Shown here: positions 16,209-24,523 of the stretch, piece by piece
How the letters are laid out: each line of letters starts with the position of its first letter
How positions within the stretch are numbered: the stretch's first letter is position 1
The notes under the pieces: model-generated
What the model saw: only the letters and a program-made list of their open reading frames with translations
Told to the model about the DNA's origin: nothing
Database searches by the model: none
NCBI GenBank assembly: GCA_021780935.1
Contig: JAJXXT010000046.1
Coordinates: 1-64,000 of the forward strand
From: Pseudomonadota bacterium
GTDB lineage: Bacteria > Pseudomonadota > Alphaproteobacteria > Acetobacterales > Acetobacteraceae
DNA: 64,000 nucleotides
Direction of reading: 5' to 3'
Program-made: the position numbers and the translations under genes

Positions 16209-17708
16209 ATGGACCTGCACCAGACGGCCACAGCGGTGGCTCGGGGCACGGAGCATGTCGACGTCCTGATCGTGGGGGCGGGCATCTCCGGCATCGGAGG
16301 CGCCTATCACCTCACCACCCAGCGGCCGCGCACGAGCTTTGTCGTGCTGGAGGCACAGGAGGCTTTCGGTGGCACCTGGCGCACGCATCGCTACCCCGGC
16401 ATTCGTTCCGACAGCGACCTGCATACGTTCGGTTATCGTTTCAAGCCATGGACCAGCGCGCCCATCGCGACCGCGCCGGAGATACTTTCCTATCTGCGCG
16501 AGGTGATCGAGGAAAACGGCCTCGCCCGCCATATCCGCTACGGCCATCGCATATTGGCCGCACGCTGGTCGAGCGAGACCAGCCTCTGGACCGTCGAGGC
16601 CGAACTGGCGGCAACCGGGGAGCGGCGACGCTTCACCTGCCATTTCCTGTGGATGTGTCAGGGCTATTATCGCCATACCGGCCCCTATACGCCGGAGTGG
16701 CCTGGCATGGGGGAGTTCGGCGGCCGCATCGTGCATCCGCAGACCTGGCCGGAGGGGCTCGATCTCGCGGGCAGGCGCGTGATGGTGATCGGCTCCGGCG
16801 CCACGGCGGCGACCATCGTGCCGGCCATTGCCGGTGCCTGCGCGCACGTGACGATGCTGCAACGATCGCCGAGCTACTACTTCACCGGTCGCAACGCCAA
16901 CGAGCTGGCGGACATGCTGCGCGTGCTGAAGGTCGATGAGACCTGGGTGCACGAGATCGTGCGGCGGAAGATCCTCTATGACCAGGCGCTCTTCAACCAG
17001 CGCTGCCTGGATGAACCCGAAAAGGTGCGCGAGGAGCTGATCGGTCTGGTCCGCGCGCATCTGCCACCCGGCTACGACGTGGAAAAGCATTTCGCGCCGC
17101 GCTACCGGCCCTGGCACCAGCGGCTCTGCGTCATCCCCGGCGGCGACCTGCTGCGGGCGATTGCCGCGGGCCAGGTCAGCATGGTGACCGACGAGATCGA
17201 GCGTTTCACCCCGGGCGGCATCCGCGTGATGTCGGGCGAGGAGATCGAGGCGGACATCATCGTCACCGCGACCGGCTTCAATCTCTGCGTGCTCGGTGAC
17301 ATCGAGGTGAGTATCGACGGCAAGCCACTGGTCTTCGGCGACACGGTCACCTATCGCGGCATGATGTTCACCGGCGTGCCCAACATGGCCTGGGTGTTCG
17401 GCTATTTCCGCGCGAGCTGGACGCTGCGGGCCGACATGGTCGCCGATTTCGTCTGCCGCCTGCTGGGCCATATGGAGCGGCGCCAGGCCCGCAAGGTGGA
17501 GGTGGCGCTGCGGCCGGAGGATGCGGGGATGAAGCTGCGGGAATGGGTTGATCCCGATGATTTCAACCCGGGCTACCTGCTGCGTGACCTGCACCTGCTG
17601 CCCCGCCGGGGCGAGAAGCGGGAATGGCAGCACACCCAGGACTACTGGCGGGAAAAGGATGAATTTCCGGCGATCGACCTCGACGGCGCGGAGTTCGTCT
17701 ATTCGTGA
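16209..17708 (+). CDS. Flavin-containing monooxygenase, Baeyer-Villiger type
   Basis: A 499-residue FAD/NADPH monooxygenase. The FAD-binding GxGxxG is at 23-28 (VGAGISGIGGAYHL). The class B fingerprint FxGxxxHxxxWP is complete at 170-181 (FGGRIVHPQTWP), as in Baeyer-Villiger monooxygenases. The NADPH-binding turn IGSGATAAT is at 194-202, and the ATGF motif (TATGFNLCVLGDI) is near 357. ATG 16209 follows a GGGAGGGCGGAG ribosome site; a longer frame from TTG 16158 is possible but less likely. It inserts oxygen into a ketone or oxidises a heteroatom; the substrate is unknown. A related group acts on long-chain or terpenoid ketones. Confidence 0.9.
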   Translation: MDLHQTATAVARGTEHVDVLIVGAGISGIGGAYHLTTQRPRTSFVVLEAQEAFGGTWRTHRYPGIRSDSDLHTFGYRFKPWTSAPIATAPEILSYLREVIEENGLARHIRYGHRILAARWSSETSLWTVEAELAATGERRRFTCHFLWMCQGYYRHTGPYTPEWPGMGEFGGRIVHPQTWPEGLDLAGRRVMVIGSGATAATIVPAIAGACAHVTMLQRSPSYYFTGRNANELADMLRVLKVDETWVHEIVRRKILYDQALFNQRCLDEPEKVREELIGLVRAHLPPGYDVEKHFAPRYRPWHQRLCVIPGGDLLRAIAAGQVSMVTDEIERFTPGGIRVMSGEEIEADIIVTATGFNLCVLGDIEVSIDGKPLVFGDTVTYRGMMFTGVPNMAWVFGYFRASWTLRADMVADFVCRLLGHMERRQARKVEVALRPEDAGMKLREWVDPDDFNPGYLLRDLHLLPRRGEKREWQHTQDYWREKDEFPAIDLDGAEFVYS

Positions 17709-17803
17709 CCGCCTTGGCCGGCAAATGTGTCGTCGACAAGCGCATTGGCCGCAGGGGCTCCGGCCACCGAATTCGGCTGAGTGTGCCGCGCCGGTGGCTG
17801 GAA

Positions 17804-17878
17804 TGGTGGGCGCGACAGGGATTGAACCTGTGACCCCTGCCGTGTGAAGGCAGTGCTCTCCCGCTGAGCTACGCGCCC
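17804..17878 (-). tRNA. tRNA-Val (anticodon CAC), CCA encoded
   Basis: The minus strand folds into a full cloverleaf: acceptor stem GGGCGCG/CGCGCCC, D-arm GCTC AGCGGGA GAGC, anticodon arm CTGCC TTCACAC GGCAG, a five-base variable loop GGGTC, and T-arm ACAGG TTCAATC CCTGT. Discriminator A is followed by an encoded CCA (17804-17806). The anticodon CAC reads the valine codon GUG, heavily used in GC-rich genomes. It lies alone between a monooxygenase gene and the end of a sugar operon; total 75 bases with CCA. Confidence 0.97.
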
Positions 17879-17950
17879 CGTGCCATTCGGATCGGGCCGC
17901 CCGATTAGGTCCGGCGGGCTTGCCCTGTCAAGAACGGCGCGCCCGGCCCG

Positions 17951-18964
17951 TCAGACCCGCTCTTCCCGGCCGGATGCCATTGAGCGGACCATCGCCTCCA
18001 GCACCCGCATCGCCCGCACCCCGTCGGCGATCTCGGGCGCGTCGGAGGGTTCGCCGCGCACCCGGGCGAGAAAGGCGGCCAGCAGCGCGTGGTAGCCCTT
18101 GTGGTCCTCGTTCGCGGCCGCGGTCAGGTTCGGCTCCCAGACCAGCGTGTCCTGCGTGGGATCGAGCGTCGCCGCCTGGTCCGCCGCCTTGAAGGGGGGG
18201 GCGCGGAAATAATGCACCGTGTGGACATTACGGATCTCGACGCGGCGATGGTCGCCCATCACCTGCCACCACTCCATCGGCGTGCCGCGAGACTGGTGCG
18301 TGCCCATCACCACTGTCGCGAGCGCCCCACTGGCGAAGCCGAAACCCACATGCAGCAGCAGCTTGCCCGGTTCCAGCTCATGGCGGCGGGCATGCACGGT
18401 GGTGATCGGCGCGCCCATCAGCCACGGCACCAGATCCATCGCGTGCACGCAATGATGCAGCAGGAAGCCGGTGTAGTCCGGGTTGCCGACGAAATAGGTC
18501 GGCGCCGTCATGTATTCGCCGAGCAGGCTCGCCGGCGCGCCAAACCCCGGGTCGCGCAGCACGTTCCCGGCGATGCGGTTGGCGGTGGAATAGCGCTTCA
18601 TGAACCCCACCACGCAGGGCTTGCCGGACTTGTCGGCCGCCGCCGCCAGTTCCTCCGCGCCGGCCAATGTCGCCGCCGGTGGCTTCTCCATGAACACCGG
18701 CAGGCCACGCTCCAGCGCGGCGAGACCGAACCGGTGATGCTGCGCCGGCCCCGCCGCCATGCCAACGGCATCGAGCCCGGCATGGGCGAGCAGTGCCGCC
18801 GCGTCGGCGTAGCGATGCGCCACGCCATAGCGCCCACCCACTGTCTCCAGGCGCTTCGCATCGAGGTCGCAGATCGCCTCAAGGCGCACATCCTGGCGCA
18901 CGAGCTGGGGCAGCAGCATCTCGCTGGCATGCGTCCCGCAGCCGATCCAGCCGATGCGGATCAT
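17951..18964 (-). CDS. Gfo/Idh/MocA family oxidoreductase
   Basis: A 337-residue NAD(P)-dependent sugar oxidoreductase. The Rossmann start is RIGWIGCGTHASEMLLPQL. The EKP motif is in PVFMEKPPAATLAGAEEL, and the C-terminal domain has GFLLHHCVHAMDLVPWL with the paired histidines. The ATG at 18964 overlaps the upstream epimerase stop in ATGA (18961-18964), so the two are translationally coupled. It is the last gene of the GntR-led ABC-sugar operon and presumably oxidises the imported sugar or its epimer. This is the second oxidoreductase-plus-isomerase pair in the window, after the one at 10.5-13.6 kb. The exact sugar is unknown. Confidence 0.9.
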   Translation of the reverse strand: MIRIGWIGCGTHASEMLLPQLVRQDVRLEAICDLDAKRLETVGGRYGVAHRYADAAALLAHAGLDAVGMAAGPAQHHRFGLAALERGLPVFMEKPPAATLAGAEELAAAADKSGKPCVVGFMKRYSTANRIAGNVLRDPGFGAPASLLGEYMTAPTYFVGNPDYTGFLLHHCVHAMDLVPWLMGAPITTVHARRHELEPGKLLLHVGFGFASGALATVVMGTHQSRGTPMEWWQVMGDHRRVEIRNVHTVHYFRAPPFKAADQAATLDPTQDTLVWEPNLTAAANEDHKGYHALLAAFLARVRGEPSDAPEIADGVRAMRVLEAMVRSMASGREERV

Positions 18965-19839
18965 GCGTGCGCCGCCGCGTGCAGGAACCCGCGCAGCAGG
19001 GCGGCACTGTGCGCGAGGTCCGCGTCCTCGTCGCGCATCGGCGGCTTCCATTGGGCCAGCGGAATGGAAAGCCGGTCGTCATGGCGGCGGAACGGTTCCA
19101 GCGTGATCGGCCCGGCATAGCCGGCCTCCACCAGCGCGCGCGCGATGGCCGACCAGTCGAGATGGCCGGTGCCGAGAAAGCCGCGATGATTTTCGTTGGC
19201 CTGAAAATGCATCAGGCGGGGTGCGGTGTGGCGGATCGCCTGCGCCAGATCGTGCTCCTCCATGTTCATGTGGAACGTGTCGAGCATCACGCCGACCGCG
19301 CTGCTGTCCACCATCGCCGCCAGTTCGTTCGCCTGGCGGCCGGTGTTGCAGAAGTCGGTCTCGAAACGATTGAGCGGCTCGACGGCCAGCCGGATGCCGT
19401 GGTCGGCGGCGTAGCGTCCGGCCTCGCGCAGGCCCGCCACTACCTGCTCGACGCGGCGGCGGCGCAGATCCTCGGGGATCGGGTGTGGCGGGCGCCCGGC
19501 GAAGACCAGCGGCGTGCCGTAGAGCGGCCCACCGACGATCGTCGCCCCGCAGGCCACCGCGACATCGACGCAGTAGCGCAGATAGGCGATGCCCGCAGCC
19601 GCGGCCGCAGCGTCCTCGGAGGCAAGGTCGCGCTGCACACTGACGCGAGCGGCGAGAACCAGGTCCAGCCCCGCATCGCGCGCGGCGACCCCAGCGGCTG
19701 TTGGGTCGAGTTCATCCGGTTCCGGCACCAGCAGTTCGCAGAAATCCATGCCGGCGGCTCGCATCCGCGTGAACAGCGGAAAATGCGCCGCGGTGAACGG
19801 CCGCGCATAGGTCATCGAAATCACCCCGATCGGAGGCAT
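18961..19839 (-). CDS. TIM-barrel sugar epimerase (D-tagatose/D-psicose 3-epimerase-like)
   Basis: A 292-residue xylose-isomerase-like TIM barrel. Metal-ligand positions read Glu154 (LAVEPLNRFE), Asp187 (VMLDTFHMNME) and Glu248 (ITLEPF). The third ligand, His in the ketose 3-epimerases, is Gln213 here (HFQANENHRG). A Gln in this slot is what hydroxypyruvate isomerase-type members use, so activity is plausible but the substrate class is uncertain. The MNMEE and FLGTGHLDW stretches are typical of the epimerase family. It lies 10 bases after the MalG-type permease and overlaps the oxidoreductase start. It probably interconverts the imported ketose or keto-sugar. Confidence 0.85.
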   Translation of the reverse strand: MPPIGVISMTYARPFTAAHFPLFTRMRAAGMDFCELLVPEPDELDPTAAGVAARDAGLDLVLAARVSVQRDLASEDAAAAAAGIAYLRYCVDVAVACGATIVGGPLYGTPLVFAGRPPHPIPEDLRRRRVEQVVAGLREAGRYAADHGIRLAVEPLNRFETDFCNTGRQANELAAMVDSSAVGVMLDTFHMNMEEHDLAQAIRHTAPRLMHFQANENHRGFLGTGHLDWSAIARALVEAGYAGPITLEPFRRHDDRLSIPLAQWKPPMRDEDADLAHSAALLRGFLHAAAHA

Positions 19840-19849
19840 CGTCTTCCTT

Positions 19850-20677
19850 TCATCCCTTGACAGCGCCGCCGGTCAGCCCGCCGACGAAATGTTTTTGCGC
19901 CGCGAGAAACAGCATCGTGACCGGCAGTGTCACCAGCGTGCCGCCGGCCATCAGCAGCCCCCACTGAATCTGGTTCTCGCCGATGAACATCTGCAATGCC
20001 ACCGTCACTGTGCGCACCCGCTGGCCCGCGAGCATCAGCGCGAAGAGATACTCGTTCCACGAGGCGATGAAGAGATAGACGCCCACCGCGACGACCCCCG
20101 GCATCGCCAGCGGCAGAATCACCATGCGCAGCGCCTGCATGCGCGTGGCCCCGTCGATCATCGCCGCATGGTCGAGGTCGATCGGGATGCCGCTGATGTA
20201 GGAGGTAAGCAGCCAGATAGCGAAGGGCATGGTGAAGGTCGCGTGCCCCGCGATCAGGGCCCAATACGTGTCGAGCAGACCGAGCGAGCGCATCACCACG
20301 AACAGCGGCAGGATCAGCATCACCACGGGAAACATGTTGATGAGCAGAAAGCCCAACCGCAGCGTCTGCCGCCCGCGGAAGCGAAACCGCGCGAAGGCGT
20401 AGGCCGCCGGCAACGCCAGCAGCAACCCGGTCAGCACCGCGCCGGTGGCGACGACAAGACTGTCGCGCAGATTGCCGAGAAAGGAGGTGCGCGCGAGCAG
20501 CGCGATGTGGTTGGCGAGTGTCAGGTTAGTCGGCAGCAGGCGCACCGGCGTGCGCGTGAGGTCGCTCTCCGGGCGCAGCGAGGAGAGCACCATCCACAGC
20601 CACGGCAGCAGCCCGAAGCCGAGGATGGCCAGCAGCGGCAACTCGGTGCCCAGGAACAGGCGCAGGCGGCGCCTCAT
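19850..20677 (-). CDS. Carbohydrate ABC transporter permease, MalG family
   Basis: A 275-residue inner-membrane permease with six transmembrane segments, beginning LPLLAILGFGLLPWLWMVLSSL. The EAA loop that contacts the ATPase is clear: DLDHAAMIDGATRMQALRMV, then ILPLAMPG. The N-terminal region PVRLLPTNLTLANH is typical of CUT1 systems such as MalG/UgpE. ATG 20677 overlaps the partner permease stop in ATGA. It forms the translocation channel with the MalF-type partner. No ATP-binding subunit is encoded in this operon. Confidence 0.93.
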   Translation of the reverse strand: MRRRLRLFLGTELPLLAILGFGLLPWLWMVLSSLRPESDLTRTPVRLLPTNLTLANHIALLARTSFLGNLRDSLVVATGAVLTGLLLALPAAYAFARFRFRGRQTLRLGFLLINMFPVVMLILPLFVVMRSLGLLDTYWALIAGHATFTMPFAIWLLTSYISGIPIDLDHAAMIDGATRMQALRMVILPLAMPGVVAVGVYLFIASWNEYLFALMLAGQRVRTVTVALQMFIGENQIQWGLLMAGGTLVTLPVTMLFLAAQKHFVGGLTGGAVKG

Positions 20678-21537
20678 GCGTCGCGCTCGCGCCGTAACTG
20701 CACGATCACCACGCCCATCAGCAGGAGCGTGAGAATGACGGCCAGCGCCGAGCCCTTGCCGTAATCACCCCCGGACCAGGCGGTGAGGAAGGCATGCAGC
20801 GGCAGCGTCTGGGTCGTCGTGCCTGGGCCGCCGCCGGTCATCACCAGGATCAGGTCGAAGGAGTTGGCGACCCAGATCATCCGCAGCAGCAGCGTCGCGG
20901 TGATGACCCCGGCAAGCCCCGGCCAGGTGACGTGGCGGAACCGCGCGAGCGCGCCGGCGCCGTCGAGCGAGGCGGCTTCATAGAGTTCCGCGGGAATGGC
21001 CTGCAGCCCGGCGAGCAGGGTTACGGCAAAAAACGGAAAGCCCTGCCAGATGACGGCGAGAATGACCGCGGCCAGCGCCGTCGTCGGGTTGGTCATCCAC
21101 GCCACCGGCTGGGACAGCAGCCCGAGCCGCAAGCCGATCGTGTTGACCACGCCGAGGTTGAAGTCGAGCATCCAGGTCCAGATCAGCCCAATGATGACGC
21201 TCGGCAGTGCCCAGGGAATGACGATCACCGCGCGCGCCGCCGCCCGCCAGGCGAAGCGCCGGTTGAGCAGCAGGGCGGCGGCGAGACCGAGGCCGAATTG
21301 GCCGCCGACGGCGAGGACGACCCAGATCACCGAGGTCCAGAGCGAGGCCCAGAAGGTCGGGTCCGCCAGCGCCGCCGCATAATTCGCGAGCCCGACAAAC
21401 GGGCGATGCCCGGGGTCGAACAGAATAGCATGGTGCAGCGACAGCCAGACGGACTCGCCCACCGGGAACACCACCAGCACCGACGCCGCGAGCAGCGCCG
21501 GCGCCAGCAGCGCCCATGGCGTCAGCCGGTCACTCAC
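20674..21537 (-). CDS. Carbohydrate ABC transporter permease, MalF/UgpA family
   Basis: A 287-residue inner-membrane permease with six transmembrane segments (first ALLAPALLAASVLVVFPVGE). It has the CUT1 stretch FVGLANYAAALADPTFWASL and the EAA loop ELYEAASLDGAGALARFRHV, then TWPGLAG. It starts at GTG 21537, which overlaps the binding-protein stop as GTGA (21534-21537). The frame stays open far upstream through other genes, but that part is noncoding in this frame. It works with the MalG-type subunit to import the sugar captured by the binding protein. Confidence 0.92.
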   Translation of the reverse strand: MSDRLTPWALLAPALLAASVLVVFPVGESVWLSLHHAILFDPGHRPFVGLANYAAALADPTFWASLWTSVIWVVLAVGGQFGLGLAAALLLNRRFAWRAAARAVIVIPWALPSVIIGLIWTWMLDFNLGVVNTIGLRLGLLSQPVAWMTNPTTALAAVILAVIWQGFPFFAVTLLAGLQAIPAELYEAASLDGAGALARFRHVTWPGLAGVITATLLLRMIWVANSFDLILVMTGGGPGTTTQTLPLHAFLTAWSGGDYGKGSALAVILTLLLMGVVIVQLRRERDA

Positions 21538-22763
21538 CCGAAATAGAGCTTCTCGAACGCGCGCATCATCGCGTCGGGAGAGATCTGGCCGAGCAGCGCC
21601 TTCTGCGTGTTCTGCGGCCACACGGTGCGGGTGAAGTCCGAGGTCTGCGGCACGTTGGGCAGCGTGTGCGCGTAGGGCAGCGAGTTGACGGTGGCCTCGA
21701 TGAAGCGCCTCGGCTGCGCGTCCCAGTGCGCCGCCCCCGATGTCGTCACCGTCACCTGGCCGGTGAGCTTGTTGAAGGCAACGTTGTTCTGCCCCTCCGA
21801 GAGATAGGAAATCCAGGTCCAGGCGGCTTCCTTCTCCTTGCTCGCGGCGAAGATGGCGTTCGAGCCGTCGCCATAGGTGGTCCAGCCATGCCCATCCGGC
21901 CCGTGCGGCACCGGCACGGCGGTGATCGCGTTGCCCAACGCCTTTACCATTTCGTTGGCGGAACCGATATGATGGATCGTCATGCCGGTCCGCCCGGCCA
22001 GCATGTTGTTGATGATCTGCACGAACCCGTCCGTCGGCGCGGAGGGCGGGCAGACATGCTGCGTGCGATAGAGGTCGATGAACCAGCGGTTGGCGGCCAG
22101 CGCCTTGGGCGTGACCAGCCCGCCCTTGACCATCTTCGCGCCGCCCCCGAGCACGAAAGTGTTCCAGAAATCCTGCCCGCCGGCCCCGCCGCGTAACCCG
22201 AATCCCCAGTGGCCATCGGCCGTCATCGCCTTGGCGGCGGCGAGGAAGGAGGGAAAATCCGTCGGCAGCGGCAGCTTCGCCTTGTCGAGCCAGTCCCGCC
22301 GTACATAGAGGTAGAGGATCACGTATTGCACCGGCACGTAGTAGTGGTGCCCGTCGGGCGCGGTGTGCAGGCGCCAGATATTCTGCGAGATATCGCTCTT
22401 GCCGGACCAGGCGTTGATGCGCGCGTCGAGCGGCTCCAGCGCCTTCATCTGCATCAGGCGCGGCAGGTTGTTGAACTTCACCATCGCGCAGTCCGGCCCG
22501 CCGCCGGCGAGAAGCGTGGTGTAGAGCCGCGTGTCGTAATCGGCGCCACCGCCCCACGGAATGTCCTCGGCCTTGATCCGGATGCCGGGGTGCTTCTTCT
22601 CGAAATCGGCGATCAGGGCCGCGGGCGAGGCCTTCGGATCGTCGAAATGGTACCACCAGCGCACGGTGGCTGGGCTCGCGGCATAGGGGCTCGCGAGCGG
22701 TGTGGCGGCAAGGGCCGCGCTGCCAAGCAAGGTGCGGCGCGTCAGGGACATTTTTGTCTTCAT
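21534..22763 (-). CDS. Extracellular sugar-binding protein of ABC transporter
   Basis: A 409-residue family-1 solute-binding protein acting in the periplasm. The N-terminus has a Tat-like signal, SLTRRTLLGSAALAATPLAS, with cleavage probably after YAA near residue 29. The mature protein begins with a first strand TVRWWYHFDD, followed by LIADFEKKHPGIRIKAEDIPWGG-type elements of the CUT1 class. A GGGAGG ribosome site lies six bases before ATG 22763. It is 21 bases after the gntR stop and overlaps the first permease by four bases. Ligand unknown, a mono- or disaccharide or polyol by family. Confidence 0.92.
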   Translation of the reverse strand: MKTKMSLTRRTLLGSAALAATPLASPYAASPATVRWWYHFDDPKASPAALIADFEKKHPGIRIKAEDIPWGGGADYDTRLYTTLLAGGGPDCAMVKFNNLPRLMQMKALEPLDARINAWSGKSDISQNIWRLHTAPDGHHYYVPVQYVILYLYVRRDWLDKAKLPLPTDFPSFLAAAKAMTADGHWGFGLRGGAGGQDFWNTFVLGGGAKMVKGGLVTPKALAANRWFIDLYRTQHVCPPSAPTDGFVQIINNMLAGRTGMTIHHIGSANEMVKALGNAITAVPVPHGPDGHGWTTYGDGSNAIFAASKEKEAAWTWISYLSEGQNNVAFNKLTGQVTVTTSGAAHWDAQPRRFIEATVNSLPYAHTLPNVPQTSDFTRTVWPQNTQKALLGQISPDAMMRAFEKLYFG

Positions 22764-22784
22764 TGGTTTCCTCCCATTCCTGGT

Positions 22785-23414
22785 TCAGGCAGCATTTCGT
22801 CGTTCGACAATCGTATCGAGGTGCTCGGCGAGCAGGCGGGCGAGCAGCGTCGCGTCGCCATTCGCCAGTGCTTCGACCAGCGGCGCGTGGCGTGCCGCGG
22901 TCTGCGGCAGCGGGCGCTGATGCCATGGCGCCCAGAGCTTGAAGCGATGGGTGTGCAGGATGCAGCGCGCGAGAATCGGCTCCAGCGCCTCCAGCCCCGC
23001 CATTCGGAACAGGGCCAGATGGAACTCCGTGTCCTGCTCGATCAGCGCCCAGACATCGCCGGCCTCGGCGGCGCGATGCATGGCGGCGAGCAGGCCGCGC
23101 AGCCGCGCGATGTCGCCGGCTCCGGCCAGGCGCGTGGCCCGGCGCGCGCCCCGCAACTCGATGCGCCGGCGCACGTCCAGGATCTCGGCGGCGGCATCGG
23201 CGTCGAGATCGGTGACACGGGTTCCCTGCCGCCCGGCACGATGCACCAGCCCCTCGCCTTCGAGCCGCAGCAACGCCTCGCGCACGGCGGACTGGCTGCA
23301 GCCGATCTCGCTGGCGATGCCGAGTTCGGTCAGCACATGCCCGGGCGACAGCTCGTTGAGCACGATGCGCCGGCGCAGGCGAGCAAGCAGCGTGGGGCCT
23401 TCGGGGCGGGGCAT
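22785..23414 (-). CDS. GntR family regulator, FCD (FadR) subfamily
   Basis: A 209-residue transcription factor. The winged helix-turn-helix occupies residues 1-70, with the recognition region IASEIGCSQSAVREALLRLEGEGLVHR. The C-terminal FCD all-helical effector domain carries the expected metal-binding aspartate and histidines (DTEFHLALFRMAG, HAPLVEALANGD, EHLDTIVERR). It heads the six-gene sugar uptake and catabolism operon running to 17951, so it is likely an autoregulatory repressor relieved by a pathway metabolite. Its start is almost abutted by the AT-rich direct repeat at 23419-23436, a natural operator. The ribosome site GAGGAA lies immediately before the ATG, an unusually short spacing. 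Confidence 0.92.
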   Translation of the reverse strand: MPRPEGPTLLARLRRRIVLNELSPGHVLTELGIASEIGCSQSAVREALLRLEGEGLVHRAGRQGTRVTDLDADAAAEILDVRRRIELRGARRATRLAGAGDIARLRGLLAAMHRAAEAGDVWALIEQDTEFHLALFRMAGLEALEPILARCILHTHRFKLWAPWHQRPLPQTAARHAPLVEALANGDATLLARLLAEHLDTIVERRNAA

Positions 23415-23418
23415 TTCC

Positions 23419-23436
23419 TCGATATATTATCGATAT
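23419..23436. promoter_or_regulatory. Candidate GntR operator: direct repeat TCGATAT, 11-base spacing
   Basis: Two copies of TCGATAT begin at 23419 and 23430, 11 bases (about one helical turn) apart. The second lies within the palindrome TATCGATA. This AT-rich island stands out in very GC-rich surroundings and sits 5 bases upstream of the gntR start, where an autoregulator would block transcription or initiation. The assignment to GntR is inference from position. Confidence 0.5.
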
Positions 23437-23499
23437 TGGAGTCAGCCTAGCCCAAGGTTTCAGCGGCACGCAAGGGGCGCGGCGCCAGCCTCCCCCGTG

Positions 23500-23718
23500 T
23501 CAGGCCCGGGTCGGCGCCGCCTGTCGCAGCCGCTCCACCGCCGCGCGCGGCAGCCTGTCGAGCCCGGCGCCATCGCTGGCCAGGATCGCGGTGCGCATCC
23601 GCGGGTCCCAGAACTGGCGGAGATGAGCCTCGATCGCCGACACCGCCTCCGCCTCTGGCTTATGGGCAAAGAATTTGCCGATCTGGTTGGCCATATAGAC
23701 CAGGCGCTCAACGTCCAT
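23500..23718 (-). CDS. fdsD: Formate dehydrogenase delta subunit FdsD
   Basis: A 72-residue protein of the FdsD family. It has the conserved opening MDVERLVYMANQIGKFFA, then HLRQFWDPRMR. In Cupriavidus and Rhodobacter the small delta subunit is needed for active, correctly assembled soluble NAD-dependent formate dehydrogenase. The ATG at 23718 lies 11 bases inside the end of fdhD, so translation is coupled. It is the last gene of the fdsG-fdsB-fdsA-fdhD-fdsD cluster. The frame extends upstream inside fdhD, but that part has no family likeness. Confidence 0.92.
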   Translation of the reverse strand: MDVERLVYMANQIGKFFAHKPEAEAVSAIEAHLRQFWDPRMRTAILASDGAGLDRLPRAAVERLRQAAPTRA

Positions 23719-24523
23719 CCGGCACCACTCCGCAAACCTCCGCATGGGTGAAGATTTCGAGCCCGTCAGCGCGCGCCACGCCCGCCAGCATGATCCCCGC
23801 CGCCTCCGCGGTGCGCACGGCGAGTGCCGTCGGTGCCGAAATCGCAACGATTGCCGGTGCGCCGATCATTGCCGCCTTCTGCACCATTTCCACGGAAACG
23901 CGGCTGGTCAGCAGCACCGCCCCCTCCGCCGCGCTCTCCCCCGCGCGTGCCAGCGCACCGGCGAGCTTGTCGAGCGCGTTGTGCCGTCCGACATCCTCAC
24001 GCACCGCGACGATCCCGGCGCCGGGCCGCCAGAACGCCGCCGCATGCACCGCGCGCGTCGCGTCGTTGAGCGGCTGTGCGCTGGGCAGGGAGGCCATGGC
24101 CCGCGCGAGATCGGCGAGGCAGAGATGGGCGCCGGGTTCCACCATGCGCGGGGCGGGCAGCGTGGCGTCGAGACTCTCCATGCCGCACAACCCGCAGCCG
24201 GTGGCGCCGGCGAGGCGGCGATGGCGCGCGGCCAGGGTGGCGGCGGCATCCTCGGCGATCCACATCCGCAACTCGATGCCACGCACGTGCTCGACGACCG
24301 TGAGCGCCTCGATCTCCCCAGGCTGCGTCACGATGCCTTCGGTGAGCGAGAAGCCAACGGCAAAATCCTCGAGGTCACAGGGGCTCGCCAGCATGACCGC
24401 GTGCGTTGCACGCCGATAGGTGAGGGCGATCGCCGTTTCCTCGGCCAGCAGCCGCGCGCCATGGTCGAGGCGCCCGTCGCGCAGCCGTGTCCGTGCGGTA
24501 GCAACGGTGCCCTGGGCGGTCAT
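23708..24523 (-). CDS. fdhD: Formate dehydrogenase accessory sulfurtransferase FdhD
   Basis: A 271-residue maturation factor (FdsC/FdhD) that hands sulfur to the bis-MGD cofactor before it is inserted into the formate dehydrogenase. The catalytic two-cysteine loop is present as GATGCGLCGMES. Other family blocks are VMLASPCDLEDFAVGFSLTE, REDVGRHNALDKLAGAL and VLLTSRVSVEMVQKAA. The start overlaps the fdsA stop in ATGA (24520-24523). The order A-FdhD-D matches the fdsGBACD operon of Cupriavidus, in which fdsC is the FdhD homologue. Confidence 0.95.
   Translation of the reverse strand: MTAQGTVATARTRLRDGRLDHGARLLAEETAIALTYRRATHAVMLASPCDLEDFAVGFSLTEGIVTQPGEIEALTVVEHVRGIELRMWIAEDAAATLAARHRRLAGATGCGLCGMESLDATLPAPRMVEPGAHLCLADLARAMASLPSAQPLNDATRAVHAAAFWRPGAGIVAVREDVGRHNALDKLAGALARAGESAAEGAVLLTSRVSVEMVQKAAMIGAPAIVAISAPTALAVRTAEAAGIMLAGVARADGLEIFTHAEVCGVVPDGR

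Noticed and set aside
17951..23414. Genomic island inserted at tRNA-Val
   Set aside because: The tRNA borders the sugar operon, but no integrase, direct repeat of the tRNA end or composition shift was seen.
20674..23469. A continuous 931-codon frame through gntR, the binding protein and the permease
   Set aside because: Only the last 287 codons match a family. The rest is out of frame with the GntR and binding-protein genes. A GTGA start at 21537 explains it.
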